Origin: Bacteroidetes bacterium UBA1312
Lineage (GTDB): Bacteria; Bacteroidota; Bacteroidia; Chitinophagales; Chitinophagaceae
Assembly (NCBI GenBank): GCA_002307135.1
Contig: DBTQ01000036.1
Span: 124,001 to 188,000 of the forward strand
Length of the DNA stretch: 64,000 nucleotides
Direction: 5' to 3'
Shown here: in pieces, positions 1 through 8,400 of the stretch
Layout of the letters: the number at the start of each line of letters is the position of its first letter
How positions within the stretch are numbered: position 1 is the first letter of the stretch
The notes under the pieces: generated by a model
Databases searched by the model: none
What the model was told of the DNA's origin: nothing
What the model saw: only the letters and a program-made list of their open reading frames with translations
Program-made: the position numbers and the translations under genes

Positions 1-449
1 ATATACCCGTATCATGTGCATGATCATATTCTGAAGAAACTAGATAATACGTCATTGCATTTTCGGTCAATGCTTTGAATCCATGAGCAAAACCTTCTGG
101 AATATAAAATGCCTTATTATTTTCGGCAGAAAGTATTTCAGAATAACATTGTCCAAATGTTGCTGAAGATTTGCGTAAATCAATGGCCACATCTAAAATT
201 GTTCCCTGCGGGCAAAATACAATTTTAGCATGTTGGTGTGGTGGTAGTTGAAAATGCATGCCACGAATCACATCTTTTTTAGAAATGGAAAAATAGCTTT
301 CCTTAACAACAAAATCAATACCCCAGCTTTTGAAAAGGCTATCATTAAAGGATTTTACAAAAAGTCCTCTAGCATCATTGAAGGCAGGAAGCTTTAGCGT
401 CTGAATCAAGGTTGAATAATTTTGATGCAACTTAGTGATTTTTTTCATA
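1..449 (-). CDS. rfbC: dTDP-4-dehydrorhamnose 3,5-epimerase family, partial (C-terminus outside window)
   Basis: The visible 149 codons encode an RmlC-type cupin that epimerises dTDP-4-keto-6-deoxyglucose in dTDP-L-rhamnose synthesis for surface polysaccharide. Family signatures seen are DARGLF near residue 26, RGMHFQ followed by PPHQHAK near 63-74, ILDVAIDLR near 84-92, and the run YIPEGFAHGF near 115-124. The start is the ATG at 447-449. The 3' end is cut by the left edge, so the final quarter is missing. Family membership is clear. RmlC paralogues acting on other nucleotide sugars look very similar, so the exact substrate is inferred. Confidence 0.85.
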
Positions 450-579
450 ATCAGAGGACACAGCAACTGCACGAAAGAATATTTTCATATTATCTATAGC
501 TTTTTTGAAAATGTTGTTTAACTTTAAGACTTAATTATAATAAAAGAAGCTTGAATCGACACGAAAAATAAGCCAAACT

Positions 580-1002
580 ATGAGAGGAGTCAATAAAGTA
601 ACCTTAATAGGAAATGTAGGTAAAGACCCGGAAATCCAACAATTAGAAGGCAATTTGATTGTGGCTAAATTTCCTTTGGCTACAACTGAAAATCACAAAG
701 ATAAAAATGGAAATACTATTTCTCAAACAGAATGGCATACTGTGGTACTTTGGCGTGGCCTTGCTGAATTGGCACAAAAATTTTTACACAGAGGAAGCAT
801 GATATATGTGGAAGGTCGTATTAGATACCGCCACTGGGAGGATAAAGACAAGATTAAACGAACCAGTACTGAAATTGTTGCAGATAATTTTGTGATGCTG
901 GATAAACGCAAAGAGCAAGATGGTAGGGTGGAGTCATTACAGGTAGATGAGACATTCGATAAAACTTCAATGCCCGATACTAATGATGACCTCAGCTTTT
1001 AG
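580..1002 (+). CDS. ssb: single-stranded DNA-binding protein
   Basis: 140 aa. The protein coats single-stranded DNA in replication, repair and recombination. An OB-fold spans about residues 1-105 (opening VNKVTLIGNVGKDPE, then FPLAT, EWHTVVLW, YVEGRI). A short acidic linker leads to the C-terminal tip DDLSF, the form of the acidic SSB tail that docks partner proteins. In many Bacteroidota ssb lies directly upstream of gldE, as here (about 170-210 bp gap). Length and tail are normal for the family. Confidence 0.95.
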   Translation: MRGVNKVTLIGNVGKDPEIQQLEGNLIVAKFPLATTENHKDKNGNTISQTEWHTVVLWRGLAELAQKFLHRGSMIYVEGRIRYRHWEDKDKIKRTSTEIVADNFVMLDKRKEQDGRVESLQVDETFDKTSMPDTNDDLSF

Positions 1003-1210
1003 TTATGCGATCTTTACTATTCTATGATGTATTTCAAAAATGACCTATCTATATCATTTTGTGTCTAATAAATATAAATCTTTTAGCCAAAAGCAACTAA
1101 AATCAAATAAATAACGAAGTTTTCATTCCTTTTTATAACTTTGGCTTTCGTTTATCAAAACAACCTCTCCATTGGAAAGTACAGCTGAAGGCGGGACGAT
1201 ACTGCATACT

Positions 1211-2527
1211 ATGCTTCTCGACGCGATAAATACCGCGCCATCGTCCGCCGATATTACTATACTCATTATCATTATTTCTTTGCTTTTACTGCTTACAGCT
1301 ATATCGGCTGGTGCCGAAACAGCATATTTTTCACTTAAAGCCAAAGACATTAACGAGCTCAAAACAAAAGAAAATACTGCATCACGGCAGGCTATTCGAC
1401 TGCTCGAACAGCCGCAACGTCTTTTGGCTACAATTCTCATCACCAACAACTTTGTAAACATCGCTATTGTTATTACTACCAACATGTTGGTTAATAATAT
1501 ATTTAGCATGGTGCATGTACCCCCGATAGGCACAGCTGCATTTCTTATAAAAGTAGTAGCAGTGACATTTCTGTTAGTATTGTTTGGAGAAGTACTCCCT
1601 AAGGTATATGCTACGCAAAACAATATGCAGATGGCACTTTTTTGTGCACCGGTATTAAGTGTAATATCTCCGATTTTGAAGCCTGTAAGTGGTCTATTAG
1701 TTTCTTCTACCAAATACATCGAAAATAAGATTGGGAAAAAGAAAAATGGCAATATTAGTAACGAGGAATTTGAACATGCGATTGAACTTACTGTAGGGCT
1801 TTCAGCAACAAAAGAAGAAGTAAATATTTTTAAAGGGATTTTAAAATTCGGCAATATTACCGCCAAACAGATTATGCGTACGCGTATGGATGTAAGTGGT
1901 GTATCCGAGGATATAAGTTTTGAAGCGGTACAAAATTATGCCGTAGAAATGGGGTATAGCAGACTTCCTGTCTATAAAGAGAATTTAGACAAAATAGTTG
2001 GTATGCTTAATACCAAGGATTTTTTACCCCATAGTGATAATATAAATCTTGATTGGCATACATTAATTCGTCCTGCATATTTTGTACATGAGGGTAAATT
2101 AATAGAAGATTTATTGAAAGAATTTCAACAAAAACGGATCCATTTTGCTATAGTTGTTGATGAATTTGGAGGAACGAGTGGAATCATTACACTCGAAGAT
2201 ATTATGGAAGAGATTATTGGCGATATCAAAGATGAATTTGATGAGGATGATTTGCACTTCAAAAAAATAGACGACCATAATTATATCATAGAGGGGAAAA
2301 CATTGATCAATGATGTTTGCCGCTTTATTGGCGTTTCTCCAGATGAGTTTGAAAAAGTGCGCGGCGATAGCGATTCATTAGCGGGTCTGGTGTTGGAAAT
2401 AGCGGGAAAATTTCCAATAGTTAATGAAGTATTGCATTTCAAACGATACGATTTTACTGTCGTAGAGGTGGACAAGATGCGTGTTGCTAAAATAAAGATG
2501 ACCATCAATCCAATAAATGATAATTGA
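1211..2527 (+). CDS. gldE: gliding motility-associated protein GldE (DUF21/CBS/CorC-HlyC transporter family)
   Basis: About 438 aa. The N-terminal DUF21 membrane region (roughly residues 10-180) has at least three hydrophobic segments. It is followed by paired CBS domains (about 205-325, including RTRMDVSGV and FGGTSGIITLEDIMEEIIGDI) and a C-terminal CorC_HlyC domain. This is the layout of GldE and of haemolysin-C/CorC-like ion transporters. In flavobacteria gldE follows ssb and assists gliding, with gldD next to it. No gldD follows here. A TTG at 1172 would add 13 residues in frame. The ATG at 1211 is preferred because the hydrophobic N-terminus begins just after it. Confidence 0.85.
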   Translation: MLLDAINTAPSSADITILIIIISLLLLLTAISAGAETAYFSLKAKDINELKTKENTASRQAIRLLEQPQRLLATILITNNFVNIAIVITTNMLVNNIFSMVHVPPIGTAAFLIKVVAVTFLLVLFGEVLPKVYATQNNMQMALFCAPVLSVISPILKPVSGLLVSSTKYIENKIGKKKNGNISNEEFEHAIELTVGLSATKEEVNIFKGILKFGNITAKQIMRTRMDVSGVSEDISFEAVQNYAVEMGYSRLPVYKENLDKIVGMLNTKDFLPHSDNINLDWHTLIRPAYFVHEGKLIEDLLKEFQQKRIHFAIVVDEFGGTSGIITLEDIMEEIIGDIKDEFDEDDLHFKKIDDHNYIIEGKTLINDVCRFIGVSPDEFEKVRGDSDSLAGLVLEIAGKFPIVNEVLHFKRYDFTVVEVDKMRVAKIKMTINPINDN

Positions 2528-2623
2528 TCAGGTCATTAAAATAAGAAACCCTTAATTTTCTCCGCAGATCACCAGATTAAGCTACATTAAAAAAATACAT
2601 ACATTTTTACGCATAAAATGGCC

Positions 2624-2631
2624 TAATTTCG
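2624..2631 (+). promoter_or_regulatory. putative -7 box upstream of der
   Basis: TAATTTCG resembles the Bacteroidota -7 consensus TAnnTTTG with one mismatch and lies 18 bp before the der start codon. No convincing -33 TTG is paired with it. Confidence 0.4.
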
Positions 2632-2649
2632 CAGATTAATTTGTAATTT

Positions 2650-4140
2650 ATGGCAGGATTTACTGTGGCGATTGTAGGGCGACCTAATGTAGGGAAATCA
2701 ACATTGTTCAACCGATTGCTCGAACAAAGAAAAGCAATTGTAGATAATATCAGTGGGGTAACCCGCGACCGTCAATATGGCGTTGCCGATTGGAATGGCA
2801 AAACTTTTAACGTAATTGATACTGGTGGATTTGTTTCTAAAAGTGAAGATGTATTTGAACGTGAAATACGCAAACAAGTATTAATCGCATTGGATGAGGC
2901 TGATTTGCTCATTTTTGTATGTGATGCTGCAACAGGTATTACCAATTTTGACGACGATATGGCAAATCTGTTGCGTCGTTCTTCCAAACCCGTTTTATTA
3001 GTAGTCAATAAAGTTGATAATGCGGCTCGTTTGCTGGATGCATCTGAGTTTTATGCAATGGGTTTTGAGAAAATTTTCTTTGTCTCTTCTATATCCGGTA
3101 GCGGTACAGGTGAATTGCTCGATGAGGTAACAGCCCAAATGCCTGAAGATGTAGAAATGGCAACGGCTGACGTAAAAAGGACGATTAAGCGTGTAAGACA
3201 AGTAAGCGACGAAGAAATAGAAAAGGAATGGCATACTGGCGAAGAATGGACAGATGACAACGACGATGATCCTGAAGGTGAGTTTGATGGTGATGATGAC
3301 TTTGAAGAAGCACCATTAGACGAAACGGCGAAAGTAGTTGTAGATGAAACGCCTGTTCCCAAGATTGCTATAATTGGTCAGCCAAACGCAGGTAAATCCA
3401 CCTTGTTGAATGCCTTAGTTGGTCACGAACGCACGATCGTGAGTAGCATTGCTGGTACTACCCGCGATAGTATTCATACCCATTACAAGCTGTTCAACAA
3501 AGAATTTATTCTTATTGATACCGCGGGATTGCGTAAGAAGAAAAATGTACACGAAGATCTTGAATTTTATTCTGTTATCCGCGCTATTCGTGCTATGGAT
3601 GAAGCAGATATTTGTTTGCTTGTTATTGATGCAATAAATGGCGTTACAATGCAAGACATAAATATCTTTAGTCTTGCTGCGCGCAAGGGAAAGGGTATTG
3701 TGATATTGGTCAACAAATGGGACATGTTTGAAAAAGAGACCAATACAGCACGCGATTACGAAAAGAAAATAAGAGAAAAAATACAACCGTTTAATGATGT
3801 GCCTATTATTTTTATTTCGGCACAAGACAAAACGCGCATATATCAGGCAATGGAAAAGACAATAGAAGTACACGACAATCTTAATCGTCGTATTGCTACT
3901 TCTAAAGTCAATGACATTATGCTTAAGGAAATTGAGCGCTATCCACCGCCAATGGCTCGTGGACACAATGTGAAAATTAAATTCATACGCCAGCTTCCAA
4001 CACGCTCTCCATCTTTCGCTTGTTACTCCAATTATCCTGATGCGATTAGTAATTCATACCGCAACTTTTTAGAGAATAAATTGAGAAATCATTTCAATTT
4101 TACAGGGGTACCGTTGCGTGTGTTCTTCAGAAAGAAATAA
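2650..4140 (+). CDS. der: ribosome biogenesis GTPase Der (EngA)
   Basis: 496 aa, a tandem-GTPase factor needed for late 50S subunit assembly. GTPase domain 1 has the P-loop GRPNVGKST (10-18), GVTRD and DTGG, with NKVD at 120-123. GTPase domain 2 has GQPNAGKST (about 243-251), GTTRD, DTAGL and NKWD. A KH-like domain closes the protein. The linker between the G domains (about 165-237) is unusually long and very acidic, with runs of D and E, which explains why the protein is roughly 60 residues longer than the usual ~435. rimO starts 30 bp downstream, so der, rimO and the DUF423 gene probably form one operon. Confidence 0.96.
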   Translation: MAGFTVAIVGRPNVGKSTLFNRLLEQRKAIVDNISGVTRDRQYGVADWNGKTFNVIDTGGFVSKSEDVFEREIRKQVLIALDEADLLIFVCDAATGITNFDDDMANLLRRSSKPVLLVVNKVDNAARLLDASEFYAMGFEKIFFVSSISGSGTGELLDEVTAQMPEDVEMATADVKRTIKRVRQVSDEEIEKEWHTGEEWTDDNDDDPEGEFDGDDDFEEAPLDETAKVVVDETPVPKIAIIGQPNAGKSTLLNALVGHERTIVSSIAGTTRDSIHTHYKLFNKEFILIDTAGLRKKKNVHEDLEFYSVIRAIRAMDEADICLLVIDAINGVTMQDINIFSLAARKGKGIVILVNKWDMFEKETNTARDYEKKIREKIQPFNDVPIIFISAQDKTRIYQAMEKTIEVHDNLNRRIATSKVNDIMLKEIERYPPPMARGHNVKIKFIRQLPTRSPSFACYSNYPDAISNSYRNFLENKLRNHFNFTGVPLRVFFRKK

Positions 4141-4170
4141 AAAATTGAGCTCATCTAAAATCGGTGAATT

Positions 4171-5481
4171 TTGAAAAGTAAGACGTTAAAAAAGAATAAG
4201 GTAAATATCATTACGCTGGGTTGTTCCAAAAACTTGGTGGATAGTGAGGTGTTGAGTGGGCAATTACAAGCCAACGATATAGCTGTTGTACATGAAAATT
4301 CAAAGAAAGACCACAATATAGTAGTGGTGAATACCTGTGGCTTTATTGACAAGGCTAAAGAAGAAAGCATTAATACTATTTTGGAGCAACTCGAGCTCAA
4401 AGAGCGGGGCAAACTCGACAAAGTATATGTGACGGGTTGTCTTAGTGAACGTTATAGAGGAGAATTAGCTGCTGAAATAGCAGATGTGGATGCATGGTTT
4501 GGCACAATGGAATTACCTATGTTGCTGAAGGAGCTGGAAGCCGATTACAAATCGGAGTTGATAGGAGAGCGTATGTTGGCTACGCCAAAACACTATGCAT
4601 ATCTTAAAATATCAGAAGGCTGTAACCGTACCTGTTCCTTTTGCGCGATCCCATTGATGCGTGGTGAACATGTTTCGAAAACAATAGAAGAGATATTGGC
4701 TGAAGCTAAGAAGTTGGTGTCAATGGGCGTTAAGGAAATTATGCTTATAGCACAGGAGCTTACTTATTATGGCTTAGATATTTATAAAAAACGTGCATTG
4801 CCCGAGTTGTTGAAACATTTGTCGGACGTAAAAGGACTAGAGTGGATACGTTTACATTATGCCTATCCATCCAAATTTCCATTGGAAATATTAGATGTGA
4901 TGCGTGAGCGTGATAACATCTGTAACTATCTTGATATGCCTCTGCAACATATCACAGACAACATGCTCAAGGCAATGAAACGTCAGATGGACAAGAAAGA
5001 AATTTATGACCTCATTGGCGCTATTCGCGAAAAAGTACCCGAAATATGTCTGCGCACCACACTTATCGCAGGCTTCCCTGGCGAAACTCGTGATGATGTC
5101 GAAGAGGTGAAAGCATTTTTGGAAGATATTCGCTTTGACCGCGTAGGAATCTTTACCTACTCGCACGAAGAAAATACATCTGCTTATGATTTGGTGGATA
5201 ATATTTCTGCGGATGAAAAAGAAGTAAGAGCACAGGAAATAATGGACGTGCAGCAGGAAATATCTTATGAAAAGAATCAGGAGAAAATAGGCAAAACTTT
5301 TAAAGTACTTGTCGATAAAAAAGAATCGGGGCGCTACTTAGGGCGTACAGAGTATGATAGTGTAGATGTGGACAATGAGGTAATCATTAATAGTGATAAG
5401 GTTTTAAAACTAGGTCAGTTTGTACAGGTTAAAATAAACAAGGCTTACGATTTTGATTTGGAAGGCGATGTAGTGCTTTAG
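4171..5481 (+). CDS. rimO: ribosomal protein S12 methylthiotransferase RimO
   Basis: 436 aa radical-SAM enzyme that methylthiolates the conserved aspartate of ribosomal protein S12. An N-terminal UPF0004 domain carries cluster cysteines in LGCSKN, VNTCGF and VTGCLSERY. The radical-SAM core has the CNRTCSFCAIP motif (CxxxCxxC) near residue 151. A C-terminal TRAM domain spans about 370-436. The start is TTG at 4171, as no ATG lies nearby in frame. It sits 30 bp after der. LGCSKNLVDSE and CAIPLMRG point to RimO rather than its paralogue MiaB. Confidence 0.95.
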   Translation: MKSKTLKKNKVNIITLGCSKNLVDSEVLSGQLQANDIAVVHENSKKDHNIVVVNTCGFIDKAKEESINTILEQLELKERGKLDKVYVTGCLSERYRGELAAEIADVDAWFGTMELPMLLKELEADYKSELIGERMLATPKHYAYLKISEGCNRTCSFCAIPLMRGEHVSKTIEEILAEAKKLVSMGVKEIMLIAQELTYYGLDIYKKRALPELLKHLSDVKGLEWIRLHYAYPSKFPLEILDVMRERDNICNYLDMPLQHITDNMLKAMKRQMDKKEIYDLIGAIREKVPEICLRTTLIAGFPGETRDDVEEVKAFLEDIRFDRVGIFTYSHEENTSAYDLVDNISADEKEVRAQEIMDVQQEISYEKNQEKIGKTFKVLVDKKESGRYLGRTEYDSVDVDNEVIINSDKVLKLGQFVQVKINKAYDFDLEGDVVL

Positions 5482-5505
5482 CAGTTATTGCGTCAAATAT
5501 TTAAA

Positions 5506-5892
5506 ATGAACAAAACAGCATTAGTATTTGGAGGTGTATTTGCGGGATTAGCCGTTATACTCGGTGCATTTGGTGCACATGCGCTCAAGCAAGTATTGGA
5601 CGCTGCACAATTGCAAACATTTGAAACAGGTGTACGTTATCAGATGTACCATAGTTTTGCGTTATTAATCGTGGGCATTTTGAGTGCTACTTTTAGCAGC
5701 AAACAAATCCGTTTGGCAGCAGTTTTTTTTATAATCGGCACTATTTGTTTCAGTGGTTCACTATATGCGCTCGTTTTATTACAGATGAATGGAGTAATTG
5801 GACTATCAGGCGTTGGTATTATCACTCCCATCGGAGGACTGTTCTTTATTATTGGCTGGATCTTTATGTTGCTCGGTATCCTTAAAAAATAA
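5506..5892 (+). CDS. DUF423 family small membrane protein (YgdD-like)
   Basis: 128 aa when started at the ATG at 5506; an in-frame TTG at 5488 would add six residues. Four hydrophobic segments are visible, and the N-terminal pattern GGVFAGLAVILGAFGAHAL is the DUF423 signature. The protein sits in the inner membrane and its function is unknown. It follows rimO by 24 bp and ends just before a strong hairpin terminator, so it is probably the last gene of the der-rimO operon. Confidence 0.85.
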   Translation: MNKTALVFGGVFAGLAVILGAFGAHALKQVLDAAQLQTFETGVRYQMYHSFALLIVGILSATFSSKQIRLAAVFFIIGTICFSGSLYALVLLQMNGVIGLSGVGIITPIGGLFFIIGWIFMLLGILKK

Positions 5893-5912
5893 ATACTATA
5901 AATAACTTTATC

Positions 5913-5944
5913 CCAAAGCCACAGATATGTATCTGTGGCTTTGG
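5913..5944 (+). terminator. intrinsic terminator of the der-rimO-DUF423 operon
   Basis: A perfect 15-bp inverted repeat (CCAAAGCCACAGATA and its complement) with a 2-nt spacer, followed by GGAATTTTAAAA. It lies 20 bp after the DUF423 stop codon. Confidence 0.8.
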
Positions 5945-6175
5945 AATTTTAAAATGAATTGCAACCTGTGGGAAGTCGAAGCCCATAGTAATTACCTTTT
6001 CATAGGTTTTGCGACCAATAATTACCGTATCAACTGTTTTTATAAAATCGGAATAACCATAATCTTGTCCCTCCTGTTCAACGATGGATAAAAAACTTAA
6101 GTCATCATTGAGCGTTGCAATAAATCCATCTACGCTCATTGCAATGAAAAGAATAACCTTTCTATCTGATATCAT
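5945..6175 (-). pseudogene. truncated dihydrofolate reductase / RibD C-terminal-like fragment
   Basis: The first ~75 residues match the N-terminal half of small RibD-C/DHFR-like reductases: KVILFIAMSVDGFIA, a DLSFLS segment, and VDTVIIGRKTYEKVITMGFDFP. Homology stops after GFDFP. The remaining open frame reads straight through the terminator hairpin at 5913-5944 and encodes nothing family-like. Relatives are about 170-185 aa, so roughly the C-terminal 100 residues are missing. Deletion of the 3' half next to the hairpin is the simplest explanation. Confidence 0.75.
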
Positions 6176-6209
6176 TTATTTGAAGTGAAAATTAATGTAC
6201 AATTTCTAA

Positions 6210-6722
6210 TTATAAATACCTTTCGTTGATTATATTGATATGATGTTTAATGTGTCCAATCATGATGTAACCCAATGCTCTGGCTGTAATAGGATGTGTT
6301 ATAGCATTACCTTTAAAAGAACTTTGGATTTCAGACAACTGTTCAAATAAGATGGATGAATTTTTTCGAACGATCAAAAACTCATCAATTAAGCTTTGCA
6401 TTGTTCTATCAGCAACATTTGCATTAGCTGCATATAAATGTTCATCCATGCTATGAAGCAATGTTTTATCATCGCCTCTCATACAGACGAAAGCTCGATA
6501 AGCAAATACTCTTTCAGTGTCAATAATATGCATTAAAACTTCTTTTATTGTCCACTTGTCGGTAGCGTATTTATAGTTATGTTTTTCGATGTTAATATTA
6601 CTAAAGCAAGTCACAGTTTGTTCTGTGTTTTGCTGTAACAAATCCAAAAATACACCATCACCAGAAATGTCTATATAATGTTGAAAGTACGGATTGTACT
6701 CATCAGTCATAGGTTTTTGCAT
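6210..6722 (-). CDS. DinB family putative metalloenzyme
   Basis: 170 aa four-helix DinB/YfiT-type protein. Candidate metal-binding histidines lie in KEVLMHIIDTERVFAYRA (about residue 66) and in the C-terminal GHIKHHINIINERYL. The family includes bacillithiol- and mycothiol-dependent transferases and damage-inducible proteins. The specific substrate cannot be read from the sequence. M5 is an alternative start. It lies alone between the reductase fragment and a zinc peptidase on the same strand. Confidence 0.8.
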   Translation of the reverse strand: MQKPMTDEYNPYFQHYIDISGDGVFLDLLQQNTEQTVTCFSNINIEKHNYKYATDKWTIKEVLMHIIDTERVFAYRAFVCMRGDDKTLLHSMDEHLYAANANVADRTMQSLIDEFLIVRKNSSILFEQLSEIQSSFKGNAITHPITARALGYIMIGHIKHHINIINERYL

Positions 6723-6838
6723 CTCCGTTATTGTTTTATAAGTTTTATACGTCGTATAAAAATATGCTCAAGAATGATTATTGGCTAGCCATTATCAACA
6801 GTTAGTTGGCTTCAACTTTTAAATATTAATGTCTCGTT

Positions 6839-7702
6839 TTACATTTCTGAATTAAATGTATCACCTTGGTTCATATCACCGGTTTCATAACCTTTTTTGA
6901 ACCAATACATTCGTTGAGCTGATGTGCCATGAGTGAAAGCATCAGGAACAATATAACCCTGTGCTTGTTTTTGCAAATTGTCATCGCCAATGGCATGGGC
7001 TGCATTAAGGGCAGCTTCGATATCGCTGGTTTTTGTCCAGTTTTTCATTTTTTCTGCATGATATGCCCATACGCCCGCAAAGAAATCCGCTTGCAATTCC
7101 ACTTTCACAGAGAGTCTATTTGCATCTATTTCGCTCATATTACGACGCATACGTTCTACTTTGTCAGATATACCTAATAGATATTGTACGTGATGCCCAA
7201 TTTCATGTGCGATTACATAAGCCATGGCAAAATCGCCAGGTGCATTAAAACGATTTTTTAATTCTGTATAAAAAGACAAATCAATATATGCTTTTTGGTC
7301 TGCAGGGCAATAGAAAGGTCCAGAAGAAGCACTCGCCTGTCCACACCCAGAAGTGATGGTACTACAGAAAAAGGTAAGTGTAGGTGCTGTATATTGTTTG
7401 CCCATTTGTTGAAATAATGGCGTCCATACATCTTCAGTACTGGCCAATATAACTTTTGAAAACTTCTTGGATACTTCATTTTGGCTTTCGGAAGTCGGGC
7501 AAGTACCGCCAGATGCGCTGGTACCATTCGTTTGCTGCAATTGTTGCATTAATTGCAGCGGATTCCTGCCTGTTATCAAGGATATTATAATTACAAGTAT
7601 CAGACCTAAGCCACCGCCTACTAAGGTCCTTCTACCGCCACTACCAGTGCTGCCGCTTTCGTCGTCAATATTTGTACTTTCCCGTTGACCTTGCCAATCC
7701 AT
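6839..7702 (-). CDS. neutral zinc metallopeptidase, YpfJ family
   Basis: 287 aa from the ATG at 7702. A cytoplasmic N-terminus (MDWQGQRES) precedes one membrane anchor (about residues 24-42), a Q/T/S-rich linker and a zincin-like domain with HEIGHHVQ (HExxH) at mid-protein. FCSTITSGCGQA and YCPAD are typical of the YpfJ group. An upstream in-frame start at 7729 is excluded because a -7 promoter box (7718-7725) overlaps it. The catalytic domain should lie outside the inner membrane. Physiological substrates are unknown. Confidence 0.88.
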   Translation of the reverse strand: MDWQGQRESTNIDDESGSTGSGGRRTLVGGGLGLILVIIISLITGRNPLQLMQQLQQTNGTSASGGTCPTSESQNEVSKKFSKVILASTEDVWTPLFQQMGKQYTAPTLTFFCSTITSGCGQASASSGPFYCPADQKAYIDLSFYTELKNRFNAPGDFAMAYVIAHEIGHHVQYLLGISDKVERMRRNMSEIDANRLSVKVELQADFFAGVWAYHAEKMKNWTKTSDIEAALNAAHAIGDDNLQKQAQGYIVPDAFTHGTSAQRMYWFKKGYETGDMNQGDTFNSEM

Positions 7703-7717
7703 AAAAAAAGTTTGAAT

Positions 7718-7725
7718 CAAATGTA
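7718..7725 (-). promoter_or_regulatory. -7 promoter box for the YpfJ-like peptidase
   Basis: Read on the minus strand the box is TACATTTG, a perfect TAnnTTTG, 15 bp upstream of the ATG at 7702. It fixes the start codon choice. Confidence 0.65.
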
Positions 7726-7809
7726 GCAAAATTTGTGCCAGATATCTATACTATTTATGCACATGTTTTTTAATTTATACACACCGTATTAATTACTCAA
7801 TTCGATGAT

Positions 7810-7817
7810 TATTTTTG
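7810..7817 (+). promoter_or_regulatory. -7 promoter box for the 7833 membrane protein / xerD unit
   Basis: TATTTTTG matches TAnnTTTG and ends 15 bp before the ATG at 7833. With the box at 7718-7725 it forms a divergent promoter pair. Confidence 0.55.
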
Positions 7818-7832
7818 CGATGAAACTAGAAA

Positions 7833-8396
7833 ATGACCATGGAACACTCACGACTACAAGATGACTTATTACAGGAATTTAGAGCAGAACGAGACTTAGT
7901 AAATGAACAGCTCGATCTGCTTGATCCACTTGCGGTATTGTTGCTCAAACCTATTGCCACACGTATATTACACAAAGGGGTAATTATTTTATTGGAGATT
8001 ATAGCTTGGCTTTGTTCAATTATAATGATTGTTTTTTGTGTGTTTAGAGACAAGATTTATCCGTTTCATATTCTTGCCCGAATGCGTATTAAAGGCACTG
8101 AATATGGATTTACCAATACAGATGTACAAGAACTTTATTGGTCATTGACTCTTTTTGCAATTGTAATTGCACTTTTATTTGTGGTAGTTGCACGCATATT
8201 GGCCAAGCTTCGTCAGAAAAATAGTATAATACAGATGGCTTCAGGCCGAATTAAAACCATTGTGGGTCAGGATTTGAAAAGGAAAGCAGCAATCAGTACC
8301 ATTGAGCAAAGACATTTTGATATTTTGCAACCGCTCTCAGACGACGATGTAGTAATTAATACTACACCTAAGTCTGTTAGTCAAATAATATTATAA
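7833..8396 (+). CDS. small two-helix membrane protein of unknown function
   Basis: 187 aa, not recognised. Two hydrophobic segments lie at about residues 48-70 and 104-126, flanked by a charged N-terminus (LQDDLLQEFRAERDLVNEQLD, helix-forming) and a basic then acidic C-terminus. The gene ends four bases before the xerD start and is probably cotranscribed with it. M3 is an alternative start. The gene context does not identify a role. Confidence 0.65.
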   Translation: MTMEHSRLQDDLLQEFRAERDLVNEQLDLLDPLAVLLLKPIATRILHKGVIILLEIIAWLCSIIMIVFCVFRDKIYPFHILARMRIKGTEYGFTNTDVQELYWSLTLFAIVIALLFVVVARILAKLRQKNSIIQMASGRIKTIVGQDLKRKAAISTIEQRHFDILQPLSDDDVVINTTPKSVSQIIL

Positions 8397-8400
8397 ATCA

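Noticed and set aside
1123..1866. 247-aa minus-strand open frame
   Set aside because: It is antisense to gldE, whose domains are clear, and has Ser/Ile-rich composition without any motif.
3415..3966. 183-aa minus-strand open frame
   Set aside because: Entirely antisense to the second GTPase domain of der; the composition is that of a shadow frame.
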